Assembly (NCBI GenBank): GCA_900155495.1
Contig: FTLJ01000573.1
Location: 1-64,000, forward strand
DNA: 64,000 nucleotides
Direction of reading: 5' to 3'
DNA from: Porogramme epimiltina
Lineage: Eukaryota; Basidiomycota; Agaricomycetes; Polyporales; Polyporaceae
Below, piece after piece: positions 36,501 through 48,154 of the stretch; within the stretch, counting starts at the first letter, position 1; each line of letters opens with the position of its first letter. The notes below the pieces were generated by a model. It was not told where the DNA came from. It was given only the letters and a program-made list of their open reading frames with translations, and did no database searches. Made by a program: the position numbers and the translations under genes.

Positions 36501-38761
36501 CAGCTACCGCGGTAGCCGGAGCGGGACTCTTGAACGCCGCTGCAAGAGTCCGGAACCACGCCTTCATACTGATAGTGCTGACGAAAGACAGAATGAAAAA
36601 TGTGCTGCCACGAAAGTCAGTAAAGCGGAATGAAATCAACGGAGGAGAGGACGCTCACAAGAATTGCCCCGCCGTGGCCGAGAGACCGACGAGGAAATAG
36701 ATGAGAACACCGAAAATGATTTGCGTAATGAAAGAGATGGGAACGTCCACGAGAGTGAGGGCGAGAGCCTCGACGAAGGGGTGGTACATCGCCGCCCGAG
36801 ATTGGCGGTGCACAATGGGCCGCTGCGCGAACAAAGCCGGGATTTCCGACATCGTAGAGAGCGCCGCGAACATCATCGCGAAGAAAAGTACACCGCCTTT
36901 CGGGAAGAACGACACCGTATTGTTGTCCAACCGGAGGAAGACCGTGCCCATGATGATCGCCTGGATGACGAACGAGGCCATCTGGATGACTTGCGCAGTG
37001 AGGTCGCCACGGAGAATCTGCACGCGGCGGCGCATGAGGGCGCGCACTTGCATGGGGATCGAGACGATGTACGGGCTCTTGGAGTTCGTGCGTCGGGCAT
37101 GCTCGGCCTTGACGCTTTGCTTGTAGTGCAGGACGCGCTCGGGCTTGCCGACGAACTGGTCGCGGTATGCGTCCATATCCTCGCGGTTGAGCTGGGCGAG
37201 CTCGGACTTCCGCCAGTAGGCGGCGAATTCGGTCGCAGTGCGCGGGACACGGTTCTCGAAGCCGTTGCGAACAATACGGCCGTTAGGATCGGTCACTAAA
37301 ATTAGAGGGATAGCGTTGAGTGAAAACAGTTTTGCCTGGGATCTGAGGCGACGTACCTGCAACAAGGAAGTCCGCGGTCGTCTGCCGGTTGGCAGGCTCG
37401 TACCCCATGTCGATGAAGTACTGTTTTGCCTGGTTCGCGGGGCCGAAATATACCTGCTTGCCCTCGTAGATGACACAGACCTTGTCGAAGGTCTCGTAGA
37501 GTTGTTCGCCAGCTTGGTAGATGGCGACAATGGTAGACTGGCGTGCGATATCTGTGGAAATACGAAGGGCCTGCACGAACTCCAGGGCGGTGGATGCACT
37601 GGTAGTCCGGCCATCAGATGTTGCGGCAACTGCGAAAAAGAACAGACGTACTCCAGGCCTCGGGTGGAGTTGTCCCACGATGTCAACAAGCTACGGGTAG
37701 CTAGTGCCTCACTAATCGAGACGCGCTTCTTCTCGCCTCCCGACACGCCGCGAATGGAAGCATCGCCGACAAGGGTGTTCTTGACGTGCCGAAGCCCGAA
37801 CACCGTTTCGAGGACCTCGGAAATCCGGGAGATGTGCTGTTCTCGCGATATCCCGTCCAGGCGCGTCTGTGGGGCCCGTGTCTCTGCGGCGAAGCGAAGA
37901 GTCTGGTCGACTGTGAGGGTGGGGAAATGGACGTCGTCTTCGGGACAGTATTGCACGTCCCCACGATAATGCGCCTCGACCTGTTCGGGAGAGAGCGAAT
38001 CGTACCACACTTCTCCCTCGACCTTATGGTACTCCTGCCGTTGATTGGCCAATGCTTTGAGGAGGGTGCTGCACCCAGATCCCGGGCGCCCAAGAACGAC
38101 TGCATAGTCGTAGAATGCAAAATAAGTAAAGACCGTTGAACGGGCGACAGCGACATACGTAGCATCTCTCCCGGTTGCACAACGCCCTCGAACCCGCTAA
38201 GGATGTCGCGCGTAGTGGGGTGCAGGGTGTTGCGGACGTCCTTCAGCAAGTTCAGCGGGTTCAAGGCGGATCCAAAGGTAGACTGGTATGATGCTGATGC
38301 CCCCAAGCCTACTACGCGGAGGTCCTTGAAAACGACTCCCAACTCTCTCCGTTTGATATCTGATTCATCGAGCCTATGGCAGTGGCGTCAGTAAGAGTGC
38401 ACCGCGATGGTCAAATTGCGTACCTCTTGATAACATGCCTAAGGGTCTTCTCGAAGTCAAATGGACCGTTGTCGAGTGCGAGGGTGGTGTCTGAAGAAAC
38501 GGACTGAACAGTTGCTCGCCGGCCGTATTCTTGTGACTGCCTCGACAGGGTCCTGCGAAGCTGTTCGACACCCTCCGGGTCGAAGCGGCCAATGTCTACG
38601 TGCGAGCTCGTGGAGAGTTGCCTAGAGAGGGACGCGCCATGGGTAGGTGACGCTAGTTCCTTCGATAGGGGAACATGACGATGGTTGAACGTAGCAATGT
38701 CGATGGCAGTGGGAAGCTCAGGGACGCGATCTTGCTTCTCCGACGAGTCTATGGTGGACAT
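33579..38761 (-). CDS. PDR/CDR-type ABC transporter (ABCG, full size)
   Basis: Plasma-membrane multidrug efflux pump with the reverse (NBD-TMD)2 order. The start at 38761 gives an N-terminal Ser-rich tail. NBD1 has the fungal-type degenerate Walker [10 protein letters not shown] (after an intron at about 38102-38161), signature [10 protein letters not shown] and the D-loop context NSTRGLDAST. TMD1 covers [19 protein letters not shown] to [16 protein letters not shown]2 has canonical Walker [10 protein letters not shown], signature [15 protein letters not shown] and Walker [19 protein letters not shown]2 includes [13 protein letters not shown] and ends at the last hydrophobic exon plus a short tail, MFKRRE. 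About 1,450 residues and at least ten introns; all frames join without stops. In wood decayers such pumps export plant phenols and terpenes, which fits the laccase neighbours but is not proof. Confidence 0.92.
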
Positions 38762-40078
38762 TTAGGAGGATTGTAAAGTAGAAAAAGCGAAGGGGAGAGG
38801 GAGTGGAGGGTTAGCCACTTTCCGCAGGACGATGTTCCAATATATCCCTCCGCAGGCAGGGTCCTCGGGGCGGCCGGGCAACATTTCCGGCGCACCGAGA
38901 ACAACAATTCGCGTAAGGGAGCATTGGTTATCGGGGACGGCAACGATTCCAACACGGGCCTTGCAGGAGAGACGCGTCAGTTTCGCTTGGTGGGCGGCGC
39001 GAAGCGGTTAAAGCAGTGCTCACCCCTGTAATGCAGACGCCCTCACGAAATTCCTCTTACGCAGTGCAGTCCGGTCTGGTCGGCTGGATGCCTGCGGGGC
39101 CCATGGCCCGTACATCTTGGAGGGCGACACCAACTTTCCACGTCACCAGATTTGTCTCTGCTGCGTTCTCCGGGGCCCGAATTTGTGAGCAACGAATTCC
39201 GGGCGGCGGCCCATACAAATGAACATTCGGCAAGCACATCGCGCCGTGGCCTTCAGGATTGACGTGTCCCCTAGGGTTCCGACGTGTCGCGCGAATGCTA
39301 AGATAGAACTTTCTTGTGTCCCATCTTCATGTTATACCAGCAAGATGTGCGTTGACATTGGTATATACTAAACAACTTGGAGACAGGCTTACGGTGCACT
39401 GGTGACTGCTTGCAATGCAAAGTACTGCGTACTGCGACTCGCACTCTTTCTATCCTCGTACGTGTTTCTCTCCGATATTGATACGTCGAAAAGGGGTGGT
39501 TATTGTCGCATTGGGCCTCGTCGCTCAGAAGCTGAAGCAAGGAAATGGAGAGCGCACTAGCAATTTGAAAACAAGATATGATCTGACTGGGTGAAAATAA
39601 TATTGGACTTCCCCATAAAAGGAAGAGAGCGTCTGTTACGTAAATACGCGTCAAATGTCCTGCCCATGATACCGGCGGCTGAGAGCATTCCGCCACCTCC
39701 TTTGTAACGCTAGATCTTCCCAGTAACCCAGACCTGGCGTGAATTGTTCATGTTAGATGCTCGGGAGGGTCGAGTTGTGCCGTGTATAGGTTTGTCTCGC
39801 TATTTGAGGAAAAGTATATGCTTTGCTTCGTGGACTTTGTATTGAAGCTTGCTCGCCCTGAGCCCTCAGTGCCAGTACGGATAGCATAAACATCTCTAGT
39901 ATGTACCATTCACTCCATTACGCGGAACACAGCATGATTATAATGCATAGACCAGTATCCCCTCTACTAGGCTAAGTATCTTTGACACTTTCCCCATCCA
40001 ACGGTCCAGGCACTAATGGCATCGTCAACGTTAATATCCGCAGTGCTTGGTGAGAAATTGCATCACTCGCCTCCTATA
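38762..40078. other. Intergenic region, ABC transporter promoter
   Basis: About 1.3 kb upstream of the ABC transporter and downstream of the hydrolase gene. Contains GC-rich promoter sequence near 38.8-39.25 kb, then AT-richer DNA. No gene is seen. Confidence 0.5.
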
Positions 40079-41078
40079 TTATATTATCCTCTTCGCCCCA
40101 GCCCACTTCAAGATGGAATGGTTCGTCTCCTCCGGGGACTCAAAGTGCGGCGAGTGCCCGATGCCCTCCACCATCCGCACCTCCACGTCGTCGTACACCC
40201 TCTTCGCGATCCCGATCATGTTCTCGTGCACACAGTGCACGTCCTCCGTGCCCTGGATGATCAGCACCGGGATCGGCCGCGCCGTGCGCTCCCACACCGT
40301 ATGGTCCTGGACGCGGCGGATGCTGAACCAGCGCGCGGTGCGCGGCTGCGCGATGAACCCGCCCATCCAGAGCAGCTTCGTCGGATACGGGAGCGGCGCC
40401 TTCACGCACGAGTCCACGAAGCCCTCCGCGGCCTCGCTCATCTCGTCCGCGCGCTCCGACATCACCTTCGGCACGAGCCAGACGACGGTCGGGTGCATGC
40501 ACTCCGGGTGGTAGTGCAGCGCGACGATGGACCCGCCGACGTAGACGACGCCGCCGAGGTAGTCCGGCCCGTACGCCGTCACGACGTCGACGACTATCGC
40601 GCCTGCGAAGGAAAGAAGCGGAGCCGCGTCAGCGTCAGCCGCACGTGCTGGCGCTCAAGCGCCTGTGTCGTGCCGGACACTCACCTCCCAGGCTCCTGCG
40701 AAGGGTCGCACACGGTCAGTGTCCAGGCACCCCTTCCATGAATCGCGCGGAGGACGCTCACCATCCAGCCAGGATCGGGCGCACGACGCCGAACGCGTCA
40801 CACACGGTCTTAAAGTCCTCCGCGAGGCGCGCGGACGCGTAGCCGGCCTCGTCTATGGGCTTGCCGCTGCGCCCGTGCCCGCGCATCTCGTACCGGACGA
40901 GGTGGAAGGTGCGCTGCAGCGCGGGGTCCGCGAACTGCGCGTCCCAGCCAAGCGCGGTGCACGAGAGGCCGTGGACAAAGACGATCGCGGGCTTGGACGG
41001 GTCCCCTGCGGACTCGGCCCAGATCTTTGTGCCGTCGGGCGAGGTGAGCACTTGGATGCGAGAAGTGGGGTTGGTCAT
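40079..41078 (-). CDS. Alpha/beta hydrolase
   Basis: Serine hydrolase of the alpha/beta fold, about 277 residues; the substrate is unknown. The start at 41078 (MTNPTSRIQVL). Exons 41078-40762, an 11-base microexon 40695-40685, and 40602-40079; both introns are GT-AG. The oxyanion loop is FVHGLSCTALGWD and an RGHGRSGKP segment follows. The nucleophile elbow GWSLGG is rebuilt only through the microexon. The acid is the Asp in IQGTEDVHC and the base is the His in GIGHSPHFE. No signal peptide or targeting motif is seen, so it is likely cytosolic. The lineage resembles epoxide hydrolase/peroxidase-like AB hydrolases, but the class cannot be fixed. Confidence 0.85.
40685..40695 (-). other. 11-nt microexon carrying the catalytic Ser
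   Basis: Flanked by introns 40696-40761 (gtgagc...cgcag) and 40603-40684 (gtgagt...cgcag). It supplies the last base of Trp, then Ser, Leu, Gly and the first base of the next Gly, giving the GWSLGG elbow. Without it the nucleophile is absent. Confidence 0.75.
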
Positions 41079-41929
41079 GGTCGTATGTCGAGCGCCGGTG
41101 CGGTGGTGCGGTGGTGAACTTAATAGTGCGTATAGACGCGAACGTGAGCACGAGTGGCGCGAAGAATCCGAGAGGTGGGTTCTAGTGAAATCGTGTGAGC
41201 GCGCAGTAAGGGTGCTAGTCACACGACGAAGTCGAGAGGGAACGCACAGAGAGGTGAGCAGGAGCGCTGAATCACAGGGCTGAGGTGGGGGATGTGTTCT
41301 TCAGGACATGCGAGAACGCGAGCTTATTTACTGTCCCGGATTCCAGGGCTATTCTCGTCCTGCGACACTGTTGGGATACGCATTGCACGCGCCCTCCCGC
41401 CGATGAGACCAGGCGGGCTTGCCACTCACGGCCTTTGCGCCCCATGGGATGCGTCGCGCACCGTCTCCGCTTGCCCGGTCGGCGTGGGAGGGCGCGCTCT
41501 CCTCTGACAGAACTTCTTCCGCGAATGGAAGACATTGCTGTGCGGAACAATATGATGTCAGTTCACGAGTGCGTTCGGGCGGCGCGCGGACGGCGCGGAC
41601 GGAAGCGGTACGTACGCACAGACTGTTTCCGGACGGACATGTGTCCAAGGGGTCAGAAGGGCGGAGGGCGGAGGGCCGCGGACGGAGGTCACGCCCGGTG
41701 ATGGATCGTGTGTAGCATTCTTCGAATCTATGTACCTATCCGAACGTACTCGTATACACTGGATTACCATTGGTTGCGATTGTCCGGCACAATATGCTAG
41801 ATGAAGCTGTAGAGATGTATAATGCGAGATAGAGCCTATAAGTAAACGTATGGACGGAACCGCCCGACGGCGCCACAGCACACCACAACACGGAGATAGC
41901 ACAACATTTCCCTCTTACCACGCACAGCC
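41079..41929. other. Intergenic region, hydrolase promoter
   Basis: About 850 bases. The first ~250 are the upstream region of the hydrolase; the rest leads to the exchanger's 3' end. Open frames here overlap in several phases and show no family motif. Confidence 0.45.
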
Positions 41930-44587
41930 CTACCCGAGAGCCTTGACTTCAACAATGATATTCGCAATCATAAGGCAGAGGTATGCGCATAAGAGCGCGA
42001 CGCCCCATTTGCGAGGAAGGAAGTACCCATTGAAGGGTACGAACACGAGCGTTGCGAGGAGCACCGCGAGGAGCCCCGTCCCGGTAATGACGAGCGTCGG
42101 CGCAAAGTGCAACGGGTACGGTACACCTGTCTCGCGTACGATGACCGAGCCCGAGACACCCACTCCGAGGAGGATGTTCAGCATCGGTCCACCGAAGCAG
42201 GCGGAGAAGCCCATGACGGGCGCGAACACGGCGACGGACATGTTCGCGACGAGGTCCGCCAGCGAGTTCCCAATGGCAAAGATCGTGATGCCGATGATGG
42301 CGTCCGAAAGGCCGAAGAGGAAGCCGAACGTCTGCGGAGGCAGGATTTGGGCGGGAGCGGGTGAGGAGCTCGTCCGCGGACAACGATGACGTGGGGATGA
42401 CACGCACCTGGAGCACCTTCACCACCTCGTCGGCAATGGCCATAATCCACACGACCGCCACAATGAAACCCATTGCGCACCGTGCAAGCTGGGAAGCAGG
42501 CGAGCGGCCCGAGCCAGCAAACACGGCGACGAAGATCGCCGCAGTAAACCCGGTGACGCCTGTCGCGAGCAGGAGCCAGCCCTCGTACCTGACGCCGTCT
42601 GAACGTACACAACTAATGTCAGTGAACGCCGCGGACATGAAGCGGAACAGGCCACAGGCGGGCGCACGCACCAAAGAGGACCGCCGCGCAGAAGAGCGGG
42701 CCGAGACAGCACTGCACCGCCATGAGCCACTTGTTAAACCCGAGCTCGTGCATCTCCTCTTCGACCTCCTCTTCCGCGATCAGCGCGCGCTCGATGCCCT
42801 CCTCCTCAAAGTCGACCAGCCGGCCCTCGCTCCCGCTCGCAGAATGGCTGCGCTTCTCCGGAGACGCGCTCGCGTCGCTGTACGTCGTGACAACGACGGG
42901 CAGCGTCAACGTCAGCGCCATGACCGCCGGAGCGGCGAGCACCGCGGCGACCTTGCCCAAGAATGTCTTGGCCCAAAAGCCGTGGAGCGTCGGGAACAGG
43001 ATGTGCGCGACGTGCGCCAGCGTGCCCGCGACACGCTCCCGCCGCGAGGGCATTACGATCGTCTGCGACTCGGTGTCACCATCTTCGTCGCTTGTGGACG
43101 TCGGCGAGGCGGGTGTATGCGAGATGACGGGGATGGGAATCGAAATGGGCGTCTCTACGTCCGAGATACTGGTGGGCTCGTTGAGGAGCGCGGGAGCGGA
43201 ATTCTCCGGGGGTGACCGTTCATTCATGGGGAGGCCCAGGGCGACATCCCATGGGTCGCGATCCAGATAGCCGGGGCTACGGAGGGGGGATCGCGAGCCC
43301 GATGTCGTGCCGCGCCGGGGCCGGCGATACGAGTAAGGGGTGAGAGGACTGTCGAATCGCGATAACGACGAGGTTGCAGCGTCGCGCTGCAGTGAGGAGA
43401 CGACACGCCTGAACTCGAACGCGCCGACAAGTGAAAATGAGGGCATGTGACTGAGAGGCGGTGACGACGGAGATGAAGAACGCGTGCGGGGGCGTCTCGG
43501 AAGATCTGTTTGGAGTCCGAGCCTTGGTGGATCCGGGTGGGACACGGAGCGTGAACGGGAGTATGTGGAGGGTACTTGGAGCGAGTTCGTGGGTGGGGAG
43601 GGATCGGCTGCTCGCCATTAGTAGGCGCGAGGGTATAACGGGGTGCAGGACTCACGTTCGTCCAAGTATGGCTGCTCGTCGTGATACGGCTCCTCCTCTG
43701 CATACTCGCTGCGCATGAGAGCTTCGTACCTCTTCCGGTTCTCTTGCCGCGTCCGCCACCAACTCCCGACCACTACGGTGGTCACGTAGATCGCGTAGAG
43801 GACGATCATCCCGGCCGCCTCCCAAGCTTCGAGCTTGTTGTCCCATAGCACGACGAGGAGTAACGTGACCGCGACGGTAAAGAACCCGACGTCGCGCAGG
43901 AACGGCCCGCGCACCACCTTGAAGGGCTTGATGATACACATGGAGCCGACCACGCACGATGTGATGAACGCTGCGGCGCCGAGCAGCTCTCCTATCGCGA
44001 GGCCGCCAGAATTGGAGCGCATCGCGGAGAACGTGGCGAACATGTCGGGACTGCCGTTTCCGAATGCGAGGAAGGTCACTCCGGCAACATTCTCGTCGAG
44101 GCCAAGTAGATGTGCGATAGTGCCAAGGTTGGGACAGAAGAAGTCGGAGGCGGAGATGCCCAATGTTGAGAAGAGGAAGATGAGCCAGAGGGCGTACCCG
44201 ACGAAGATGAACGGGCGAACGGCGTTGTCTGAGCAGAAGTAGGACTCGAGGTAGCCAATGCCGAGGAAGGTGCGGTCCATGTCACACACGTCCCTGGCAT
44301 GCGCGCATTGTTCGTCGTGGGGTATGGATAAAGGTTGGCATTCCTGGATTGTTCGTTCAGCGCGATGCGGGGGAGGAGCGAGACACTACTATTCCGGTGA
44401 AAGTACGCACTTCGTTCGCGATGAGAAGCCCGCTGAGTTGGCTTGCATCGTCAAAGCTTCGCTTGGAGAGGCCGGGGGTGAGGAGAGAGGATCGCGTGCC
44501 GAATTGGGCGTAGCGGGAATGGGACCAGAGGACGCCATTGATGGCGAGGAGTGCGACGAAGACGAGTTTGGGGGTGCCGGACCACAT
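41930..44587 (-). CDS. Sodium/calcium exchanger family (CaCA) membrane antiporter
   Basis: Cation/Ca2+ antiporter resembling the fungal YDL206W/NCKX6 (SLC8B1) group, probably in an intracellular membrane. The start at 44587 lies in a short hydrophobic exon (signal-anchor like), followed by CDMDRTFLGIGYLESYFC. The alpha-1 repeat is VAGVTFLAFGNGSPDMFATFSA; the alpha-2 repeat is AIIGITIFAIGNSLADLVANMSVAVFAPVMG with downstream FGGPMLN. The N-terminal five-helix half ends near WWRTRQENRKRY. A long Ser/Pro-rich cytosolic loop (about residues 240-440) with acidic EEEGIERALIAEEEVEEEM sits between the halves, as expected. Introns occur near 44393, 43620, 42605, 42400 and elsewhere. It shares a divergent promoter region with the 45.2 kb gene. 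Confidence 0.88.
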
Positions 44588-45238
44588 GGCGGTGGATGAG
44601 AGGGAGGAGGTGGAGGAAGAGAGCGACTTGAGAGAGACCTTAGGGCATGCAGGTTAGTCAATGGATGTGAGCGAAGGGGCGATGAGCACACAGTGAGGAG
44701 AACGGCATGCGACCCGCACCCGTGCACAGTCCGAGTGGGGCACAGCAGTTCCGCAAGTGGACCGCACTAATTTCTCACCGTGTAATCTACGCCCTGAATT
44801 CGAACAGGGCCTCTTTCCGCGCTACGGGTCTTCTCCTGTGAGCATCCCACTCTTCCGGACGGGTTGCCTGGAGTCGGGGGAGGATGGAGGGGGTGTCGGC
44901 CGTGGTGTGCAGCGTCGGAAGGGTTCTAAGCACAGTTACCGGAGAGCCGATTCTCGGTTGCCGCGAATTCTAGTGGATTCAATTGGCCTGTAAGTCTGGG
45001 CGTGTTATGTCATACAGACGCGCGGAGATGAGGCCTGCTTGAACACGTGAAAGTGGGCGTTGACGTCGATCGGGCTAGCACAACTAGCGCCCAGGGCTGC
45101 AGTAAACCGTTCATACCAGCCCGTACACTTTTCTCGCTAGCACCTTCGCGCCGTTGCCGTCTTTCCTGCCACTCTTCTCCCTATTCCGACCTTTCTCCGT
45201 CTCGAAGGCGGTCTATACGCTCTTGGATACTGGTCGCC
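44588..45238. promoter_or_regulatory. Divergent promoter region
   Basis: About 650 bases between the exchanger start (-) and the small membrane protein start (+). No gene is seen inside; a pyrimidine-rich leader precedes 45239. Confidence 0.45.
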
Positions 45239-45906
45239 ATGGCCTCCCTCGTCTCCCTCTCAAGGCATACCCTCAAGCAGCTCAAGTTCGTCCTCCCTGG
45301 TGGCGCCCTCACATATTACTTCGACAGCCACAACCTCCTTCTCGGCATGCTTAATGGAGACGCCGGTTCCAAGGCATGGGCAGCGTACGTCTGTTGATGG
45401 TTCGCTCCCAGTGCAGCTGTCTCAACATATTGCTTGTTAGATTCTCTGCTCGTATCTCATTACTCTCTGCTGCTGTCACTGTCGCCCTCTTCCTCTACGT
45501 TCTTGTCCTTCCTCTCATCAAGGGAGAACAACCAAACGTAAGTGTGACAACCTCATTCATGGCTGCCTCTCCCTCTAACTAGCACGCACTAGTATCGACA
45601 CTGGAGACGGTCCGGCGTGCTGTCTACAGTCATTCCGGTACGTAATTTCTGCAGTGTCCCACGGTTCCGTCTAACCAGGTTTTCGAAGATTATGACTGGC
45701 TCAATAGTCGCCGGATGGTCGATGTTGAGCTACACATTGGGGCGGTGGTCGAGTTTGGGTTATATGAAGGGGATAGTGGCAGGTACGCTCATTCGAACGT
45801 GACAATGGCCGGGCGCTCACCTCTTACGCTGCTAGCTTCCGGCCTATATGCGCTCGCGTTTGGCCTTCTCGGTCTCATACCAGCTCCGAAGGTGCACAGG
45901 CATTGA
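45239..45906 (+). CDS. Small membrane protein, unknown
   Basis: Exons 45239-45384, 45441-45537, 45593-45637 and 45679-45906 join in frame to 171 residues. The start sits in cgccATGG. There are two likely membrane helices, one in the second exon (ISLLSAAVTVALFLYVLVLPLI) and one near the C-terminus (LLASGLYALAFGLLGLIPA), with a hydrophilic loop (FEDYDWLNSRRMVDVELHIG) between. I do not recognise the family. Intron junctions are regular (gtacgt, gtaagt, gtacgt donors), which supports a real gene. Confidence 0.7.
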
Positions 45907-46470
45907 TGCTGCACACCTCGCTATGTATTATTCGTTTCCCTTCCTCGCACACACATATACCTATGTATTCTCAATGCCGTCAATCTCACTAAACTGTAAT
46001 AACGCTTACTTCATCTCACGTTGACGTTCACCGCAACGTGCACGTGTTTAGACTTTTCACTTCTTAGCCAGGGCGACGGTACGTATTTGGGCACCGCAGA
46101 TGAAGTTGAAGACAAGTGTCCGCGATGAAAAGCAAGCGCCGGTTTGGTCGATGGGTGCCAGTACGGTTGGGGAGCAGGAGTGTTGCGAGGACGATTGAAT
46201 CGAGCTCGCGCTTTTTATCTTGTGCCACATTTATACCCGCCCCGCTCTTCCTCCAGGTGATTTCTCCATTCTTCTTCCCCACAGATCGGCGCAAGCCTTA
46301 CGCCCGAACTGGACGCGGCCATCACGATGAGGCCCAGAGATGACGTCGACCGACGGTCACCCAGCCTCACAATAGCGGCTGACACCGTCCCCCGGTGAAG
46401 ATGCACGCGTGCGGCCAGAAGCCTTCTCGCCATCCCTCTGGCTACTACTTCCATCCGGCATCTCCACGAA
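45907..46470. other. Intergenic spacer
   Basis: About 560 bases between two same-strand genes. 3' UTR and promoter only; no coding signal. Confidence 0.45.
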
Positions 46471-47921
46471 ATGCCTCATCGCTACGATTACACTCCTGAG
46501 GGTCTGCCCATCATGGTACGCTGTACTCCATCGTCACTAGTAGACCACTCATCAACCACTATCCCAACCAGCCCTCGCTGAGTGAGCGCACAACAAGTGA
46601 ATGCAACGCGCGCGCGTCGCTGAGGTCGTTGAGCTCCTTTGGCCCCCTGACCCCGGGCGACTCCCTATACGTGAACATCGAAGTTGTCAGCTCCGACATG
46701 GACGACATGGTGTTCGACTCCAGCGACCAGGATGAGGACAACTTCAAGACGCCGGTTGCACGTCCTGCCGAGTTCACTGCCGCCGCCGAGACCGACGCGC
46801 AGAGCTCCCCTTCCAAACCGAAGTCGATGTCCAGGGCGGTTAGCAAGGCGAAAAGCTTCGTGAGGTCGTTCGTGCAGCGGCGGGCAACTCGCAAGGTAAG
46901 CGATAGACACCATTACATTGCTCATGAGCTCAATTACGTCGACCACCGTAGGAGAAGGGCAGTGTGGAAACCATGCCCCAGTCAGCCTCCACGATGGCAA
47001 TCGCTAGCGCCATCCCGGGAGGGTGGAGGGAGGTAAGCTATACCCGTCTTTCCATTCGCATCTCCTGCTAACCCCTACCTCCAGGGACTCTCAGAACGCC
47101 CCGGAATCTCCATCCTCGTCCAGTCTGAGAGCCAGACCCTGCGCGACGCCTCGCCGGGAGACGACGACCGCGCGTTCAGCGGGAGCTCCATCACAGGTCT
47201 CTACACCCCCTCGAACGCGCCCTCCCCGTCCTCGTCCATCGCGTCGCTCGTCGCCGAGGCCAGCTCTTCCCCGCGGCTCGACGACGCTCTCGACCCTTCC
47301 TCGACCAATGCCAGCCTTGAAACGCGCTTGCGCAGGCTCGCGCCGACGTTCCTCCGCATCGCGCTCTTCCTCCCGTGGTGCGTCGCCGTCGGCGGCGCAG
47401 TCGTCCTCTTCCCCACGCACCTCTCCCGCGTCGCCTTCGGCGCAGGCTACCCCCTCCCCACCTCCCCGGACCTCGAGCCCTCGGCACCCGGATACGACTC
47501 CGACTCAGAGGGCGGCGGCGCGCCGCGCGGGCTGCGCCGCCTCGCGTTCTGGGCTGACGTCGGGCACGCGTTCGTCGGCATCTTCGCGGGCGCCCTCGCC
47601 GCGCTCGGCGCCGCCGCGGGCTGGGAGTGGGGCGCGATCGCGCTCGCCGCGGTGCTCGCGCGCGCGGCGTGGGTGTGGGGCGGGTACGCGGGCCCCCGCG
47701 GCGCGGGGTGCTGCCTGCGCGCGCGGCTCGGCGAGGACGACATGGAGAGCGTGTGGCTCGTGGCGCGGGGGCTGCAGGACGTGGTGACGGAGTGCGCGTG
47801 CGCGTGCTGTGAAGAAGGCGTTGGCGAGGAGCAGGACCAGGAGCGGGGGGACCAGGAGCGGGGGGAGTCGGGGCCGGAACAAAGGCTGGGACAAGTGCAA
47901 GCGCAGGAACAGGAGAACTGA
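46471..47921 (+). CDS. Orphan Ser-rich membrane protein
   Basis: Exons 46471-46515, 46572-46895, 46952-47032 and 47085-47921 give 428 residues from MPHRYDYTPEGLPIM. The N-terminal half is polar and Ser/Pro/Asp-rich (VVSSDMDDMVFDSSDQDEDN), with a basic patch (AKSFVRSFVQRRATRK). The C-terminal half has hydrophobic segments (FLRIALFLPWCVAVGGAVVLF and an Ala/Gly/Trp-rich pair near GHAFVGIFAGALAALGAAAG) and a Cys cluster (CACACCEEG). A Gln/Glu-rich low-complexity tail ends it. Family not recognised; likely a lineage-specific membrane protein. Confidence 0.6.
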
Positions 47922-48154
47922 GCGAGCCCACTATTCCCCTCCGATCCATTATACCCTCCAACTTTTTCTTTCAAGTGTACATCCACGCTATGATCGAGTG
48001 TTTATGAGAGTTACACAGGCGTGCGGAGGAACAAGAACGGCTGCATACACCCACAGGCACGCATAAGTCTATCTGTCTAAGCGGGTACTATGTACATCTG
48101 GCGCGACCGCGCAATACTTCCACCACGCTCCCGACAATGTGAACGGCCAGCCAC
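47922..48154. other. Convergent 3' ends
   Basis: A 233-base gap between two converging genes; 3' UTRs only. Confidence 0.5.
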
